Below, in pieces: positions 12,367-23,448 of a DNA stretch of 64,000 nucleotides (the first letter of the stretch is position 1; each line of letters starts with the position of its first letter). The position numbers and the translations under genes are program-made. The notes below the pieces were generated by a model. That model was not told the DNA's origin, did no database searches, and saw only the letters and a program-made list of their open reading frames with translations. The stretch is taken from assembly GCA_001051155.2 (NCBI GenBank), contig JYIP02000004.1:4768383-4832382 (forward strand). The letters run 5' to 3'. The DNA is from Chrysoporthe austroafricana. Lineage: Eukaryota; Ascomycota; Sordariomycetes; Diaporthales; Cryphonectriaceae.

Positions 12367-13074
12367 TCAGTGCCCCATGGCGTATAGAGCCCCAACAGCA
12401 ACAGCTCCGTAGGCAGCGAAATTAGCGGCAGCCGTTGGAGCAGCATTGGACTACGATAAGGGATTTCACGTTAGCAAGACCCATCGTTTGCTCCTCAAAT
12501 TAATGTTGACTTACCGAGGAGCTGGTGCTCGATGCCGAAGCAGAGCTGCTCGCCTCCTGAGCAGCGGTGCATTCCGTAGTGGTATTGCTAGCCGTGATGG
12601 CGGTGCCGACGCTATCCTGAGTGCCACTCTCTGGTGTGACTGAGAAGCCACAAGCTGCTGCGGTAGTGTTCAAATCGGGTCCGTAATACTGCCAGATATC
12701 CTCGTTATCCGGACCAGAGCATTGCAGGCAGTTATCATAGTCCGTGATGAACGTCGTATCATTGCAGACACTGCCGCAATTCTGGATCTCCTCAATCGCC
12801 ATGCCTGTGACGTGTATGAGAATCAGAGCCTAGGAGGAGCAAGGTCGACTACGAGCCAATGAAAGGTGATGCTGCTGTCTTGAGCGTGGAGAAGACACTT
12901 ACCGCAGTTGTCATGGCAATTGTAAAGAGGAGAACCGACCGAGAGGTTTTGGCGCTTCAAGATGCTGAGATCGTCGCGTTCGAGGATAGCAGACGGTATC
13001 AGAGAATCGAACAGATTCGCCGACGCGGAAGAGGCAGCAACGGCCACGCCAATGATCCACCGAAGAGCGACCAT
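12367..13074 (-). CDS. Secreted Cys-containing protein, predicted GPI anchor
   Basis: Small fungal cell-surface protein of unknown function, 181 residues from three exons: 13074-12903, 12804-12515 and 12450-12367. Introns have GTAAGT donors, CAG/TAG acceptors and a GCTAACG branch point, and the phases match exactly. Residues 1-19 form a signal peptide (MVALRWIIGVAVAASSASA). A Lys-Arg at 40-41 could be a Kex2 cleavage site. The core has Cys at 53, 57, 67, 71, 83, 86 and 109 around a NEDIWQYYGPDL segment; one more Cys follows in a Thr-rich stretch. A Ser/Ala-rich linker then leads to a C-terminal hydrophobic tail (AAYGAVAVGALYAM) with an Asn-Ala-Ala before it, as expected for GPI attachment. 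Paired CxxxC spacing suggests a disulfide-stabilised domain. The family resembles uncharacterised ascomycete surface proteins; a role in the cell wall or host contact is inference only. Confidence 0.85.
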
Positions 13075-15112
13075 CGTGAATGAGAGTATCTTTAGAACAA
13101 AAAAGTTCAGAGCCGCAAAACTTGTCTAGCGCAATTGTAGTGAGATTCTTGATAGCGTGGCGAGGGCAAGAAAGAGGGAACCAGCTATGTACGGAGGCAA
13201 TACCATTTATATGAGTGATCCTGCACAAAAGGACCTCCAGTGTGGCAATGTACGAGGTACCCTGGTGCCTCTGGCCTGGTCGGTGAGCCAGCTTTTCTCG
13301 ATGAACCATCGGGCGCGGAACCGAGGCATCCCGAGATGGGGACGCAGAGTTGCTACGGCGGAGACCGTCAGGTTCAAGCCATTGAGGCCGAGACCCCCAG
13401 TGGGCCTAGTACTACTTGACCACAATTTTTCTGCATCCGCTGATCCTTAAAGAATCGAGAAGGCGCCAGCATTTCTGGCTGTTGTTGGGCGAGCCCGCAT
13501 TCGTCTAGTTCCAAAACGACAGAACATTCAAGTCTTGCTCGATCGGGTCCTCCGGAGAAATGCCTCTTCGCGGCCTCGTTCCCGACCCAGCGGGGACCAA
13601 GGTCAAAGTCACCGAGAAGACTTTGTTCAAGTACGCGTGGCTCACCCTTCAATAGGTCTGGAGAGGCTCTTGGCGGCCGAAACAGGACCGACTGGGCGGC
13701 GTACGGAGGGAGCAGAGTGGTATGATCCCGAGATATCCACTTGCGAAGAACCAGCCTGATGATCTGATAAGATAATTCTCGCGATTGACAAGGGTGCTCC
13801 GTGGATTAAGCTCTATTAGCGCCATCAGATAAGAGCAGGCGGAGTACCCATTTACGGTAAGCTGCCTGCCGTGTAACGTCCCCCCGTCACGCGACTGGAT
13901 GATGGCCTCCAACCTAGGCCAGACATATCCGCTAGTGAGAGCCTCTCTTCTGGACAAAAAGTAGGAAAGGGCATCACTCCATGACCGTGTGTGACCTTGG
14001 AGGCGTCGGTAGAGTTCATGGCACGCCGCCCAAGACCGGAAGGCCAAAAGCCAAGGCCTTGGACAACATCGTCCCTTCGCCGGGCCACTTGGCCTCAGCC
14101 CCTGGGGAAGACAGATGCTACCCAGTAATCGTCACAACGATGTTGCTATCCTTGTCGAGGATCCCGCGGGTTGCGACGAGAGGCCAACCCTGGCCGCCGG
14201 GGGTCTCGCCGATCAGTGCGCCAGATCCTGAGGACTTCCAGATAAAAGCTAACTACTGGGTACGCAGCAGCAAGGGAAAATCTTGCAACTTTGGTAGAGA
14301 TCCTCAATGGAAAATCTGTTCGTAGCCGTGGGTGGAAATGACCAGTGAGTACAGAGGTCGCTCGACAGCAACCCACCACCAGGAGAGACATGAAGGCCCA
14401 AGCCAGCGTGCTTGAAAATTTTCTCCCTGCCTTGCCCAAAGCCAGACTACTACCTAATTCATGTGCCGACGAGATTTTGGTAGCATAGCTCGGCTCGGAG
14501 TAAGAACAGGGCAGGTGCCCAGACTTCCTGGCTTCATTGTGGTCATTCGATAATCCGCGATGGGCCGATGCATTCAAGCATGCATGTGATACCTCTTTCC
14601 CACTCCTCCATCAGCATCGTCGGGCCTGGAGCTGCAGAAACTCGGTAGGGTTTCCGAAGAATGAGTGGGCGGCGGGGCCAGCGCCAAGGAAGTAGTTGTT
14701 CGGATCCGGCCCGCCATCGGAACAAGTCGTTCACCATGGCTGGGCTGGCCTCGCTTGCCGTCCAGCCACTGCAGACATCCTGCGACAAAATTGGGTCCCT
14801 TGCACCCTCCACCACCAAGATGCACATACCTAGTACCCACAGAGAGGCCACCTTCCTGCTCGGCCTAGACTTCTCATTGTATCCACCTCGTTCTTCGTTG
14901 TTCGGCGCACGTCAACTTCCGGGCCTCCTCCGTTGTCACCCGCCGTCGAGTACATATCAACGTCTTTGCCCCTGTGTCTTGGCACGATTCCGGATGGGCT
15001 CTTGTTCTCAGGAGCTTTGCAACTCATAAGCCTCGGCCAGCTCTCGAGCTTACCATCAGAGACCTTCCTCCTCTTTGTATCAAGTTCTGCATCTTCTAAG
15101 GTCTCTTCCAAA
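13075..15112. other. Long intergenic region, no supported gene
   Basis: This 2-kb region separates the divergent GPI-protein and BIM1-like genes, so its two ends should carry their promoters. A minus-strand frame at 13649-14047 (132 codons) has fairly fungal codon choice but no recognisable domain, and a short plus-strand frame at 13560-13658 (MPLRGLVPDPAGTKVKV) also reads protein-like. Neither extends through plausible splicing. I treat them as possible relics, not genes. Confidence 0.4.
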
Positions 15113-16186
15113 ATGCGCTTCACTCCAGCACTTACTGCTCTGGCGCTGGCCATGGGCACGCGAGCTGAAACACACGGTGAGGGGGACGAAGGCACGATAA
15201 TGGGTCCGGTTGCATTCCTATGGCCGGATAACCGTAACTGGACGGCGGCTTACGACAATACGGGACCATGTGGCAGCTCTGCCGGCGTCACCAACCGGAC
15301 ACAATTCCCTCTCAGTCAGTTTCAGTGCGCCCACTTAGCCATCCTCACTTTGCTCATATAATCTCTAGCTCAGGGAGAGGTTGCTCTTTCGATTGCTGAC
15401 GACGCCTGGAAGGTCGCCTTCTACATCTCCTTTGACAACGGTAAGATTATGGACTATTCGCTTGAACAGTTACTCCTGGTCTCGACTTACGTATCGCTGA
15501 CGCTCCTGGTGCAGACCCAACGACCCAGAGCGAGTTCACAGAGCAGATCGTGAGCAACGTGACGGAGATTGAGCCTGGACATCAGTGCTACAAGATCGAC
15601 GCCCTGCCTAGCACCGTTGCTGCAGGATCGAACGCTACCATTCAGCTCGAGTATTGGGCGCATTATGAGGACGAGGACAACGGGAATAATGAGACATTCT
15701 ATGTTTGTGCAGACATCGTGAGAATCCCTCCTTCCCTCCCTTCTAACACCAGCTGGCTGCCAGGGGCATGACTAACTAGACTGCGCTGCTGGACAGTACT
15801 TTGTCGAAGCCGCCGATTTCACCGTCGAGGTTCCATGCTTCAACGGTAAGCATATCACCGATTTCTTCCTTCGTAGTCCTGGAATTTTATTGACGAAACC
15901 CGATACAGTGACCGCTGAGGGCTTCGACTCGACCGTGACTGCGACATCATCTGCCGCAACAGTGACCTCGGTCTCTTCCTCTAGCAGCAGCTCGAGCGGC
16001 CTGAGCAAGGGAGCCATTGCCGGTATCGCGGTTGGAACGATCGTTGGCTCCCTGGCCATCGTCGGTGCGGCTGCCTTCATGCTGCTAAAGAAGAGGAGAA
16101 CTGGTGCTGCTCCGTCTGATGTGCCTGCGCAGCAGAACACGACGATGAAGAGCACTGACGCTGCTAGTGTTACCTCAACCCACTGA
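15113..16186 (+). CDS. BIM1-like (X325) domain membrane protein
   Basis: Predicted type I membrane protein of 267 residues with a copper-acquisition-factor BIM1-like domain (an LPMO-related fold). Five exons: 15113-15314, 15369-15440, 15515-15717, 15797-15845, 15909-16186; all junctions are GT-AG and in phase. Order: signal peptide about 1-18; a segment with NTGPCGSSAGVTNRT and FPLTQGEVALSIADDAW typical of the family; DPTTQSEF; EIEPGHQCYKID; FYVCADI; VEAADFTVEVPCFN; a Ser/Thr-rich stalk; one membrane helix (GAIAGIAVGTIVGSLAIVGA); then KKRR and a short cytosolic tail. N-glycosylation sequons are frequent. Family members act at the plasma membrane or wall, and Cryptococcus Bim1 aids copper uptake. 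The predicted mature N-terminus starts Glu-Thr-His rather than His, so a canonical N-terminal copper site is doubtful, and I would not claim copper binding for this copy. Confidence 0.85.
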
Positions 16187-17266
16187 GGGCTGATGAGAAA
16201 CACGCCCGCACTCAGCGGGCTGATTAGTGCTGCGAAGAACCCAAGTTTATGGGATCTGGGTTCTGATGAAGTATCATGGAAAAGATAATGGGGTAGTGGG
16301 CATGAGGTTTATTGTGTTCGAAGAGAGCCAGTGTCGCCTTGTGTTGCAGGCAATGAGGTTCTACTGCCTCTGGTGGATAATGTTTTGTCATGTCTTGAAT
16401 GATTTATGTTGCTTACGGTATGGAGCCAAAACCAATCCTTTCCCCCGACCAGATCATCAACACGGCCAAGTTGATCATTAGCTCCGCCTCACTCTGCAAT
16501 GATGCCTTCCTCCCGCCTTGTTCTGGTCATTTCATGACTACAAGTATAGAGTCTCAATTACACTCTAATAGCAGACCCGATCTTCTAGATGTGATTTATT
16601 AATACAGATCTACAAATGGATACCTCATGGGAAAGTCTGTAGTGGATACCTTACTATGCAACAACTTTCTACGGGTTTACTAACGTGTAGCCTCACTAGC
16701 ACTACAACGTTTGAGGCCTTTTATTGCCGCTACCAGCTTGCTAGCCTCCGCTCTAATTAGTGGAGCGGACGTATTTTAAACTTAGCAAGCCAGCTGAAGC
16801 CCACTTCGTGTCCGTCTGGAAACACCACCGTCAACCTATTAGTGAGAATATCAACTCTTTACGACGTACTATGTCTCCTAGGCTCGACGCCCGGCTTCCG
16901 GTTCCGACTTATTTGGGGCATAGAATACAACGGACAGCATCGTATTCAAAATCGAACATCCATACATTTAGCCCCTGCATATGAGCTGTCGACTGTGCGT
17001 AACTCCTCCGCCATGTGGTTAGAATTCAGAAATGGTGACTTGACCTGTCTCTTAATAGGTTCCTCCGGCGGCTAAGAGGTAATGATATAGCTCTCTTCCT
17101 CGACGAGATGATCGAGGAGTGTCGCATTGTATTTATTCTACACAATTATCAGTCAGGGCTGCCCAGTCTCCTCGCCTCACTTCCCACAATTCTCCACCAT
17201 TGTCGCTGTTAACAGCGTCCCCTCATTTCTCTTCCTCGTCTTAGTGTAATATCTTTTACAGGCGCA
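16187..17266. other. Intergenic, nothing recognised
   Basis: No open frame here exceeds about 85 codons and none shows a domain. The first bases after the BIM1-like stop (16195-16230) contain a possible hairpin around GCCCGC...GCGGGC. The right end is the upstream region of the broken secreted-protein gene, with a C/T-rich tract at about 17220-17245. Confidence 0.5.
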
Positions 17267-18053
17267 ATGAAAGCCATATTCCTGGCCGCCTGTACTCTGT
17301 GTGCCGCTTGGCAAAGCCCGTGACCTCTACTGACCATACGTTGGCTCACGAAGACACTGCAAGTAGTCTCGATGTCTTGCTATCGACTGTCAAAACACAT
17401 AATGCCAATATCAGTAAGTTGTAGTAATACCCAGATCATCTCCCTAGAAGGCCGTCAGGAATACGACTCATCAGAATCGAAAACATTTTCCATTTAGATC
17501 AAACCCAGGCGAGCCTTCCCTCCAACATGAACACATCAGTCGGTAATTCCATCAATTGCAATATCACTAGAGAATTTAACCTCGTCACCATTGCCTTGAA
17601 TACATCATCTACGACCCTATCTGGCAGCATCAAAAAATAGAGCGTACCGTTGTTCGGCCGCGCTGACGATTGTGATACGACATGCCAGCAGACAGCGTAC
17701 AATGAGCTCGACAGCCTGTCTGCCGAGATTGCGTATACCATGGAGAGCTGCATCGAGAAAAATGCAGTTGGTAAGTTTGCCAGATTCTATTGCCGCTTTA
17801 CGCCTCAAGTCCTGTCACGCTAGCAACATCAGGTGGACTGATGAGCTGAACTCCAGTTCATCAAACAGATATATTTACCTCCTCTAGCTTCCTCATCGCC
17901 GTCATGTTGGCTCTCGCCAATGTCACCAACGACCTTGGGAACGTGGTCCGAAGTATGGTCCGCACCGTTGTCGAGACTCTCCAGGCGGCTATGGGCACCG
18001 AGATTGGTGACACTCTGGCGTCAGTCATCTCAGTATCCATAGTGGTAGACTGA
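17267..18053 (+). pseudogene. Broken small secreted protein gene
   Basis: Remnant of a small secreted protein gene of unknown family. Three exons can be read: 17267-17413, 17498-17770, 17869-18053, with good GTAAGT donors and matching phases. A signal peptide begins MKAIFLAACTLC. A one-base shift near 17305 must be crossed before the frame continues as KPVTSTDHTLAHEDTASSL. In exon 2 a TAG at 17638-17640 follows GSIKK and is probably a former CAG. Downstream the frame stays open through DDCDTTCQQTAYNELDSLSA and ends in FLIAVMLALANVTNDLGNVV. The architecture (helical Thr/Ser-rich N-terminal half, DCDTxC motif, hydrophobic C-terminal half) resembles uncharacterised ascomycete secreted proteins. 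Two independent lesions in an otherwise clean gene suggest recent loss. Confidence 0.6.
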
Positions 18054-19172
18054 ATATACTTAGGGTTATTCGAGAAGTATGGGTGTGGCTTTGACCATGT
18101 GTTGTGTCTCGACTTGAGTTTTTGCTGCTGCATTATGAGACTTCAGACTTCGATACCTATACTACCTCTGGGAATAAATCCAGATCAGCATATGATGAAC
18201 AAATCGTATCTCGCTTGCATAGCATGTTTCATGTCCCATGTATATATGGCCGTTGGCTACGTCCGATATAGAAAGGGGACCTTGGATGCACGAAAGGATG
18301 GCCGACAACGAGGCTTTCTGAGCCATATGGGCGTGGAGACAGTATATTAGACCGTGTCGCTCCTACCCTAAATACTGTGAAATATTCAGGCTGTTTTTTC
18401 TCAGAAGTCTCGGCACGTGGGTAGCCCGACGAATATCCAAAGTGCAGGGTGCATTGCCAGCGTTCAAGCTCAGCCAGCACAACATCTCCATAGTCGAGAA
18501 ATGCCCAGATCATATCGACCTGGCTGTGCTTGACGGCAAGCTCAAAGTGAAGGATATCATTATTGGCATGCAATCCGGAGACCATTCCCGTGCCCTGCGC
18601 GAACGTCTCATGGGAAGACTGGTAAAAGCGAACGTGCCGCGCATGGGCCATATATCAAAACGGTCATAAGACCATTTTATTGGATAGAAAGCCCTCTTCC
18701 CGCCTTTAGGATAGATTAAGTAGACGGAGATCCGGCTACTGAAACTATTAAGCCTAAATAGCACGTCCAAAGCTCTTCATACACGATCGGCATGTTCAGG
18801 ACTGTCTGCCCGTGAACAGAGTGAAGCTTTTCTCTTTTAGGCTTTCAAGCTACCATGAGGTGCTAAGCATCTCACAATTGGTATGCTGAGCGTGTTCCAG
18901 GAGGCGCAGCGCAAAGGGACAACGAAGGGGCTGCCGCCGGGGGGGGGGTTTCTAAGCTCGCTCTTGAGATACAAAGCTGAAGCTCTGTATTGAATTTCAA
19001 TTAAGTGCATGCTCCAGCATTTTTTGGAACCGTTCGCGCGGGCCAGTATCATTTCTATCATTTCTACTTCATTCGTCGTTTGTAAATTCAGGGTCGAGCC
19101 TATAATCTGAGTCCCACTTTGTGACTACTTCCAAGCTGTTCACATGCCAATGCTATGTGTCAGGTTTCCATC
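18054..19172. other. Intergenic with one doubtful ORF
   Basis: A minus-strand frame at 18229-18651 (140 codons, starting MAHARHVRFYQSSHETFAQG) avoids A in third codon positions as real genes here do, but a plus-strand frame overlaps it at 18442-18669 and neither shows a known domain. I do not call a gene. A G10 tract lies at 18939-18948. The right end holds the 3' region of the permease gene. Confidence 0.35.
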
Positions 19173-21333
19173 TTACTTCTCCGGTGTAGTCTCACTTTGC
19201 TCTTCTTCAACGTCGTCAACGGTTCTCTTCGGACCTGTGAACCAGTACCGGCCCCCTAAGCCGAAAGGCAGTATCCATCCAACCAGACTGATAACAGTAA
19301 CAATACCAATGCATATTGGAGCATAGTTCAGCGTTTGCTTCGACAGTGTCAGCATTTTTCTTCCGATGTTTCGATATAATGGGGAGCATCTCACAGAGGT
19401 AACGGGATACAATTGTGGTAAGACGAGAACCACTAGTTGGAATGCGATGTACAGACAAGAGATAGTGCCGATGACCACGCTCCATTTTCCAAGATTATAG
19501 TGAGCTGGCTTGAAGTCGTGCCTCCCGATTGTGTGCCTCGCAGCTATCGGGAAAAAGTATGAGACGTTCGTTGCAACCGTCTTGAATTGATCACAGTTAG
19601 TCAATCTCCCGCAAGTTGAGGGTCTGGGCATATGCAGCGGCATAATTCAGGAGGGAAAGACCTCGCCAGAAGAGTTTTCCACCTCCTCGATCATCTCCCA
19701 ACATGTCTAACGAGGTGCCCCCTAATATGGTAGAATGGAAAGTGTTGAATGTGCAAAAGGGTTGCTTACTGCGGTGGCTGTAATGGCGCTGAAAGCAACG
19801 GTGGAGCCGATGACTGCGCAAGTGATCGCCACACTTAGGAATAGTACTAAATATGCAGCGTTGACCGGAACCTTGTTCTTGTTCAGTTTCCTGAAATGCC
19901 TAGAGAAGGGCAGCACGCCATCCCTGGAGATGGCGAAGGTGACCCTCTGTGCCGACATGAAACAACTAGCTGTTGCGCAAGTCGAGTCAACCCAGAGGAT
20001 GACAAGGACAGCTACCGCTGCTTTTTCGCCCAGGAGCTGAATCAAATACTCTGCCCAGTTGTTGGTGTAGTCGGCAGAAACAATTCCGTCAAAGTCTTGC
20101 ATACAGAACAGGACGAGGATCAGAGTCTGCAAGCAGTCAGCCCGGCTCGAAGCCTTGTCAAAGTGAGGAAGATAGGCATACCGGAACAGACAAGGCCCAC
20201 GCGCACAACGTCGCTGCCCACATGCCCTTTGCTACTGTTTCAGACGCGTCGTGTGTCTCCTCAGCGAGATGCGCTGATGCATCGTATCTGCACAATGTTA
20301 GCAAAGGCGTCCTTCAACTTAGTTCTGGTTAAGACCAACCCATAGAATTCCCATGCGCCGAAGAGAATACCAACGACCCAAGCGTATGAGTCAGAAGCCT
20401 GCTTTTCCGTGCCCTCGTTGATGCCGTTGTAGAATTTACCAAAGACGCCCTCTGAAGACTGGAATTTCCCCGCTGCCTTGATAGGAAACCATGTCCAGTA
20501 AAAGGCAAAAAGAACGAAGAAAATGAACACGGCGAAGCGGAAGTACAGCTTCAGCGCCCGCTGGCCCAGGACATTGGGAAGCATGGCCAGAATCATACCG
20601 AGCGCCGTCAGCAGCCACGAGAACCAGCCAGTAGTCACCACGGCCGAGTCTGGGTATTGGATCTCCAAGGCACTGAGAAGGAAATTGGTCGCGCCCTGCT
20701 GAACGCCTGGGACCACACAGACCCAGCCGGCCCAATTCCACCAAGCGGTCATCCAGCTGAGGACACGGCCGTACTTGTGTCCTCCAAGGCGATAGGACCA
20801 GAAGTAAATGCCACCAGCCGTGGGAAAAGCAGCAGCAATCTCTGCCATGGCAAGGGACACGATGAAGGCCAGGCTAGAGATCCGTCAGCATCACCCTCAA
20901 CTTGAGAGCCGTGCTGTGCTCGAGCAACAGATCCCCGTCGCCCTCTGTACGTACCCTCCGATCATGGTCCAGTTTGCGAAGGCCGCCTTTGGTCCGCCGG
21001 TGTACATCGCGAATCCAAAGAGAACCGGCATGCCTACGCTCGGATCTAATCAGCCTGGCATTCGCTAGACAGGGCCGTGCCGACATACCTGAGACGAAGT
21101 TCATCGAGATATACGTTGCGGCCCAATTCTCAAAGAGACCGAGGTGGCGGAAGAACTCTGCCTCGCTGTCAGTATCGCTTCTATTCTTTAAGCCCCGTCC
21201 AATGGAGCGTGCCTTGCTTGTATCCGAGCTTCGCGAGATGCTGTTCATCCCTGGAGAGAATCGCCGTCTCCCCAGCGGCGAAGTCTCCATCACCCGTCGA
21301 TTTGACTTGCGACTCAATCTTTTTTTCTTCCAT
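19173..21333 (-). CDS. Amino-acid/GABA/choline-type permease (ACT family)
   Basis: Plasma-membrane amine or amino-acid permease of the APC superfamily, closest in pattern to the fungal ACT group (GABA permease Uga4 / choline transporter Hnm1). Eight exons: 21333-21213, 21157-21089, 21033-20955, 20873-20340, 20287-20182, 20126-19770, 19580-19395, 19337-19173; the product is 538 residues, the family length. After a polar N-terminus comes KLGYKQEFFRHLGLFENWA, then GMPVLFGFAMYTGG, MAEIAAAFPTAGGIYFWSYR, the conserved HLAEETHDAS loop, FCMQDFDG and SCFMSAQRVTFAISRDGVLP; about 12 membrane helices are readable. Intron 1 has a GC donor (CAAG|GCACGC). Intron 7 (19394-19338, 57 nt) is in frame with no stop, so retention would insert 19 residues in a helical region. 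The substrate cannot be read from sequence. Confidence 0.9.
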
Positions 21334-21891
21334 ACTGGTTGCATGCGTGAGTGGTCTTTGGGGCAGGTAGGAGGGCGGCGAAGAGAGCCAGAACGGTGGC
21401 GGTCGTGGCAAGCTAGATAATTAATTAGAGGCATTTGGGCTGTAGCTCTTTGGTGTGGAATCGGTCTGTCTATACCTAAAATGACATGCATAAGCGAGTT
21501 ATCACTAGTATGTGCCTCGGTCGCGAGAACTGTAAGACGTGCGGCTCCATACTATGTGCCATGGTAGCATCGCTGATAAGAACCGGCGGGCATAGAAGTG
21601 TGGGAGGAGGCGGGGCTGGGATCTAACCAAGGTTGCAACCTCGCAGCCATGGCGGTGAAACGGATGCCATACTCAGTGGCAGCGGACCAATTGATCTAGG
21701 GGCCAACCCTCGAGGCGTACCTAGCAGTAGATCAAGCCGCGTTATCACATCGGAAGCACGTGCGCACCAGATAGAAAGTTTCAGCCGAGATTGCACGGAT
21801 ATCTTATCTATTCAACGCCATCCAAAGGCTATGCTTTCTTGCCTATCTCCTACCACGGGACTAGACTGGGCTGGAGAGCAGGCCGGCGGAC
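21334..21891. other. Intergenic between permease and MFS gene
   Basis: The interval holds the permease promoter on its left and the MFS 3' region on its right; both genes read on the minus strand. I see no other gene and no clear core-promoter motif. Confidence 0.5.
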
Positions 21892-23448
21892 CTAGGCCAG
21901 CGGCTCTTGTGATTTGTGACCCTTGAGAGACATCTCGCCATCGTCTTCATCCTCATCGCTCGAGAGCCGCAGCCCCGCTTCCAGATCATCATCCGACCCG
22001 ATGTCGAAGGCATCAAGCGACCCCCTCGCGGTAGCCGTCCGCTCTATGCCCTTGACAGGTTCGTGTTTGTACAGCTGAATGTTGATAAACATGACAAACA
22101 GCCCAATGTCGTACGCAAGCCGCAGTGCCCCTCCCACTACGAAAGCGATCCAGAACCTGTCATGATCCGCAAGCAAGCCCGTGAAGGTTGGGCCGGTAAC
22201 GTTGGCAAGAGTCCGGAGGGTGCTGGTGATGCCCATGACGGCAGTACGTTCCTCGGGCTTGACGACAGCGGCGATCAGTGCAGCACGCGGTGCCTGGTCC
22301 ATGTTGTTGAGCCCCACCCTAAGGAGGAGGAGGGCGAAGGCGAGGAGCTTGTTCCGCGGGAGAGGAAAGACCAGCACGGCGAGGGAAGACGGGATATGCG
22401 TGAAGACCATGGTGTTGACGAGACCAATGTGCCGCGAAAGGGGCCCTGCGAAGACGGTGGAGCAGGCGGCGAGGAAGTAACTAGCTGAAAGCACGTCGCC
22501 GAGGGTGGACTTGGGCAGGTGGAATTTCTCGTCCATGTAGTACGTCGTCAGGCTCATGGACACCATGCCGTCGGCGAGCGAGTCGACCATGAGCAGGAAC
22601 CACAAGGCGTACATGACATTCAGCGTCTCCTTAGATATCTGGGCAATCTTCCCGGCCTTCTCGGGCTCTGGCCTCGCTTCCCCGGTAGCGCGGTGCCGGC
22701 CGTCCATGGGGCTGAGCTCGTGGTCCTCCAGCAGACCCTGCGCCGCCTCGCCGGTCTCGTCCCCCCTCGCCGGGGCGGGCACCTTCAGCTCGCACCTCGC
22801 GGAGAGCGCAGAGGCCGCCACGAAGGCGAAGCTGCCCATCAGGGCGTAGACCGCGAAACAGACGTGGTACGCGCCGAGGAGCGTCCATCCTTCCTTGGCC
22901 TGGAGCCACGAGACCAGGCGTCCGGCTGCAGCGGTTCCCGAGGCCGAGCCGAGGGCCGCCGTCGTGATGTACCAAGACAGAACGTCAGGGCGTGTCTCCG
23001 GGACAGTGAGCTCCGACAACGTCGACTCCTCGATCGCTCTGAAGGGCCCGGTATCTCCGCCTGTGGCGCTGAGGACACCCACGACGGCGGCGGGGAGCAG
23101 GACCCAATACTGGTCGCTCAGCGCAAAGGTCAAGCCTGCCAAGACCATTAGGCCGGCGCCTCCCAGCAGGGTCCGGCGGCGGCCCACCCTGTCGGCGATA
23201 AGGGAAATGACGAGCGAGAGGACGACATCGCCAACGAGCGTCAAGGTCAGAAACAGGCCGATACGGGCATCTGAGACGTCGAGCTCGTTGAAGAAGAGGG
23301 CGAGGATGAGCGAGCTAGCGCCATAGGCGAACATCCGGCAGCAGCGCGCGAAGATGATCAGCCATGCGTCCCGGCCCGTAGCCCAGAGCGACGCGAGTCC
23401 TGATTCTCGGTAGGCATATCTCTCAACAAAGGCCGCTATTGAAACCAT
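21892..23448 (-). CDS. Major facilitator superfamily transporter
   Basis: Intronless MFS transporter, 518 residues from the ATG at 23448 (MVSIAAFVERYAYRESGL). An in-frame ATG at 23541 would add 31 residues encoded next to a G10 tract; I prefer the inner start because the added part is low in complexity and unlike a membrane protein N-terminus. About 12 helices are readable in two halves. The first half has the MFS motif A-like loop SLIADRVGRRRTLLGG between helices 2 and 3. A long hydrophilic central loop (about residues 225-280 of this form) has DETGEAAQGLLEDHELSP, and the second half resumes at ETLNVMYALWFLLMVDSLAD. The C-terminal tail is acidic (SSDEDEDDGEMS). Substrate is unknown. It lies divergent from the kelch gene across about 1 kb. 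Confidence 0.85.
   Translation of the reverse strand: MVSIAAFVERYAYRESGLASLWATGRDAWLIIFARCCRMFAYGASSLILALFFNELDVSDARIGLFLTLTLVGDVVLSLVISLIADRVGRRRTLLGGAGLMVLAGLTFALSDQYWVLLPAAVVGVLSATGGDTGPFRAIEESTLSELTVPETRPDVLSWYITTAALGSASGTAAAGRLVSWLQAKEGWTLLGAYHVCFAVYALMGSFAFVAASALSARCELKVPAPARGDETGEAAQGLLEDHELSPMDGRHRATGEARPEPEKAGKIAQISKETLNVMYALWFLLMVDSLADGMVSMSLTTYYMDEKFHLPKSTLGDVLSASYFLAACSTVFAGPLSRHIGLVNTMVFTHIPSSLAVLVFPLPRNKLLAFALLLLRVGLNNMDQAPRAALIAAVVKPEERTAVMGITSTLRTLANVTGPTFTGLLADHDRFWIAFVVGGALRLAYDIGLFVMFINIQLYKHEPVKGIERTATARGSLDAFDIGSDDDLEAGLRLSSDEDEDDGEMSLKGHKSQEPLA

Noticed and set aside
13649..14047. Minus-strand ORF of 132 codons
   Set aside because: Codon choice is gene-like, but no domain, no plausible spliced extension and overlapping frames on both strands.
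18229..18651. Minus-strand ORF of 140 codons
   Set aside because: A plus-strand frame covers the same DNA and neither is recognisable; kept only as a remark.
21916..23326. Plus-strand ORFs opposite the MFS gene (190, 210 and 143 codons)
   Set aside because: GC-rich shadow frames of the 518-codon minus-strand gene; Arg/Gly/Pro-biased with no domain.
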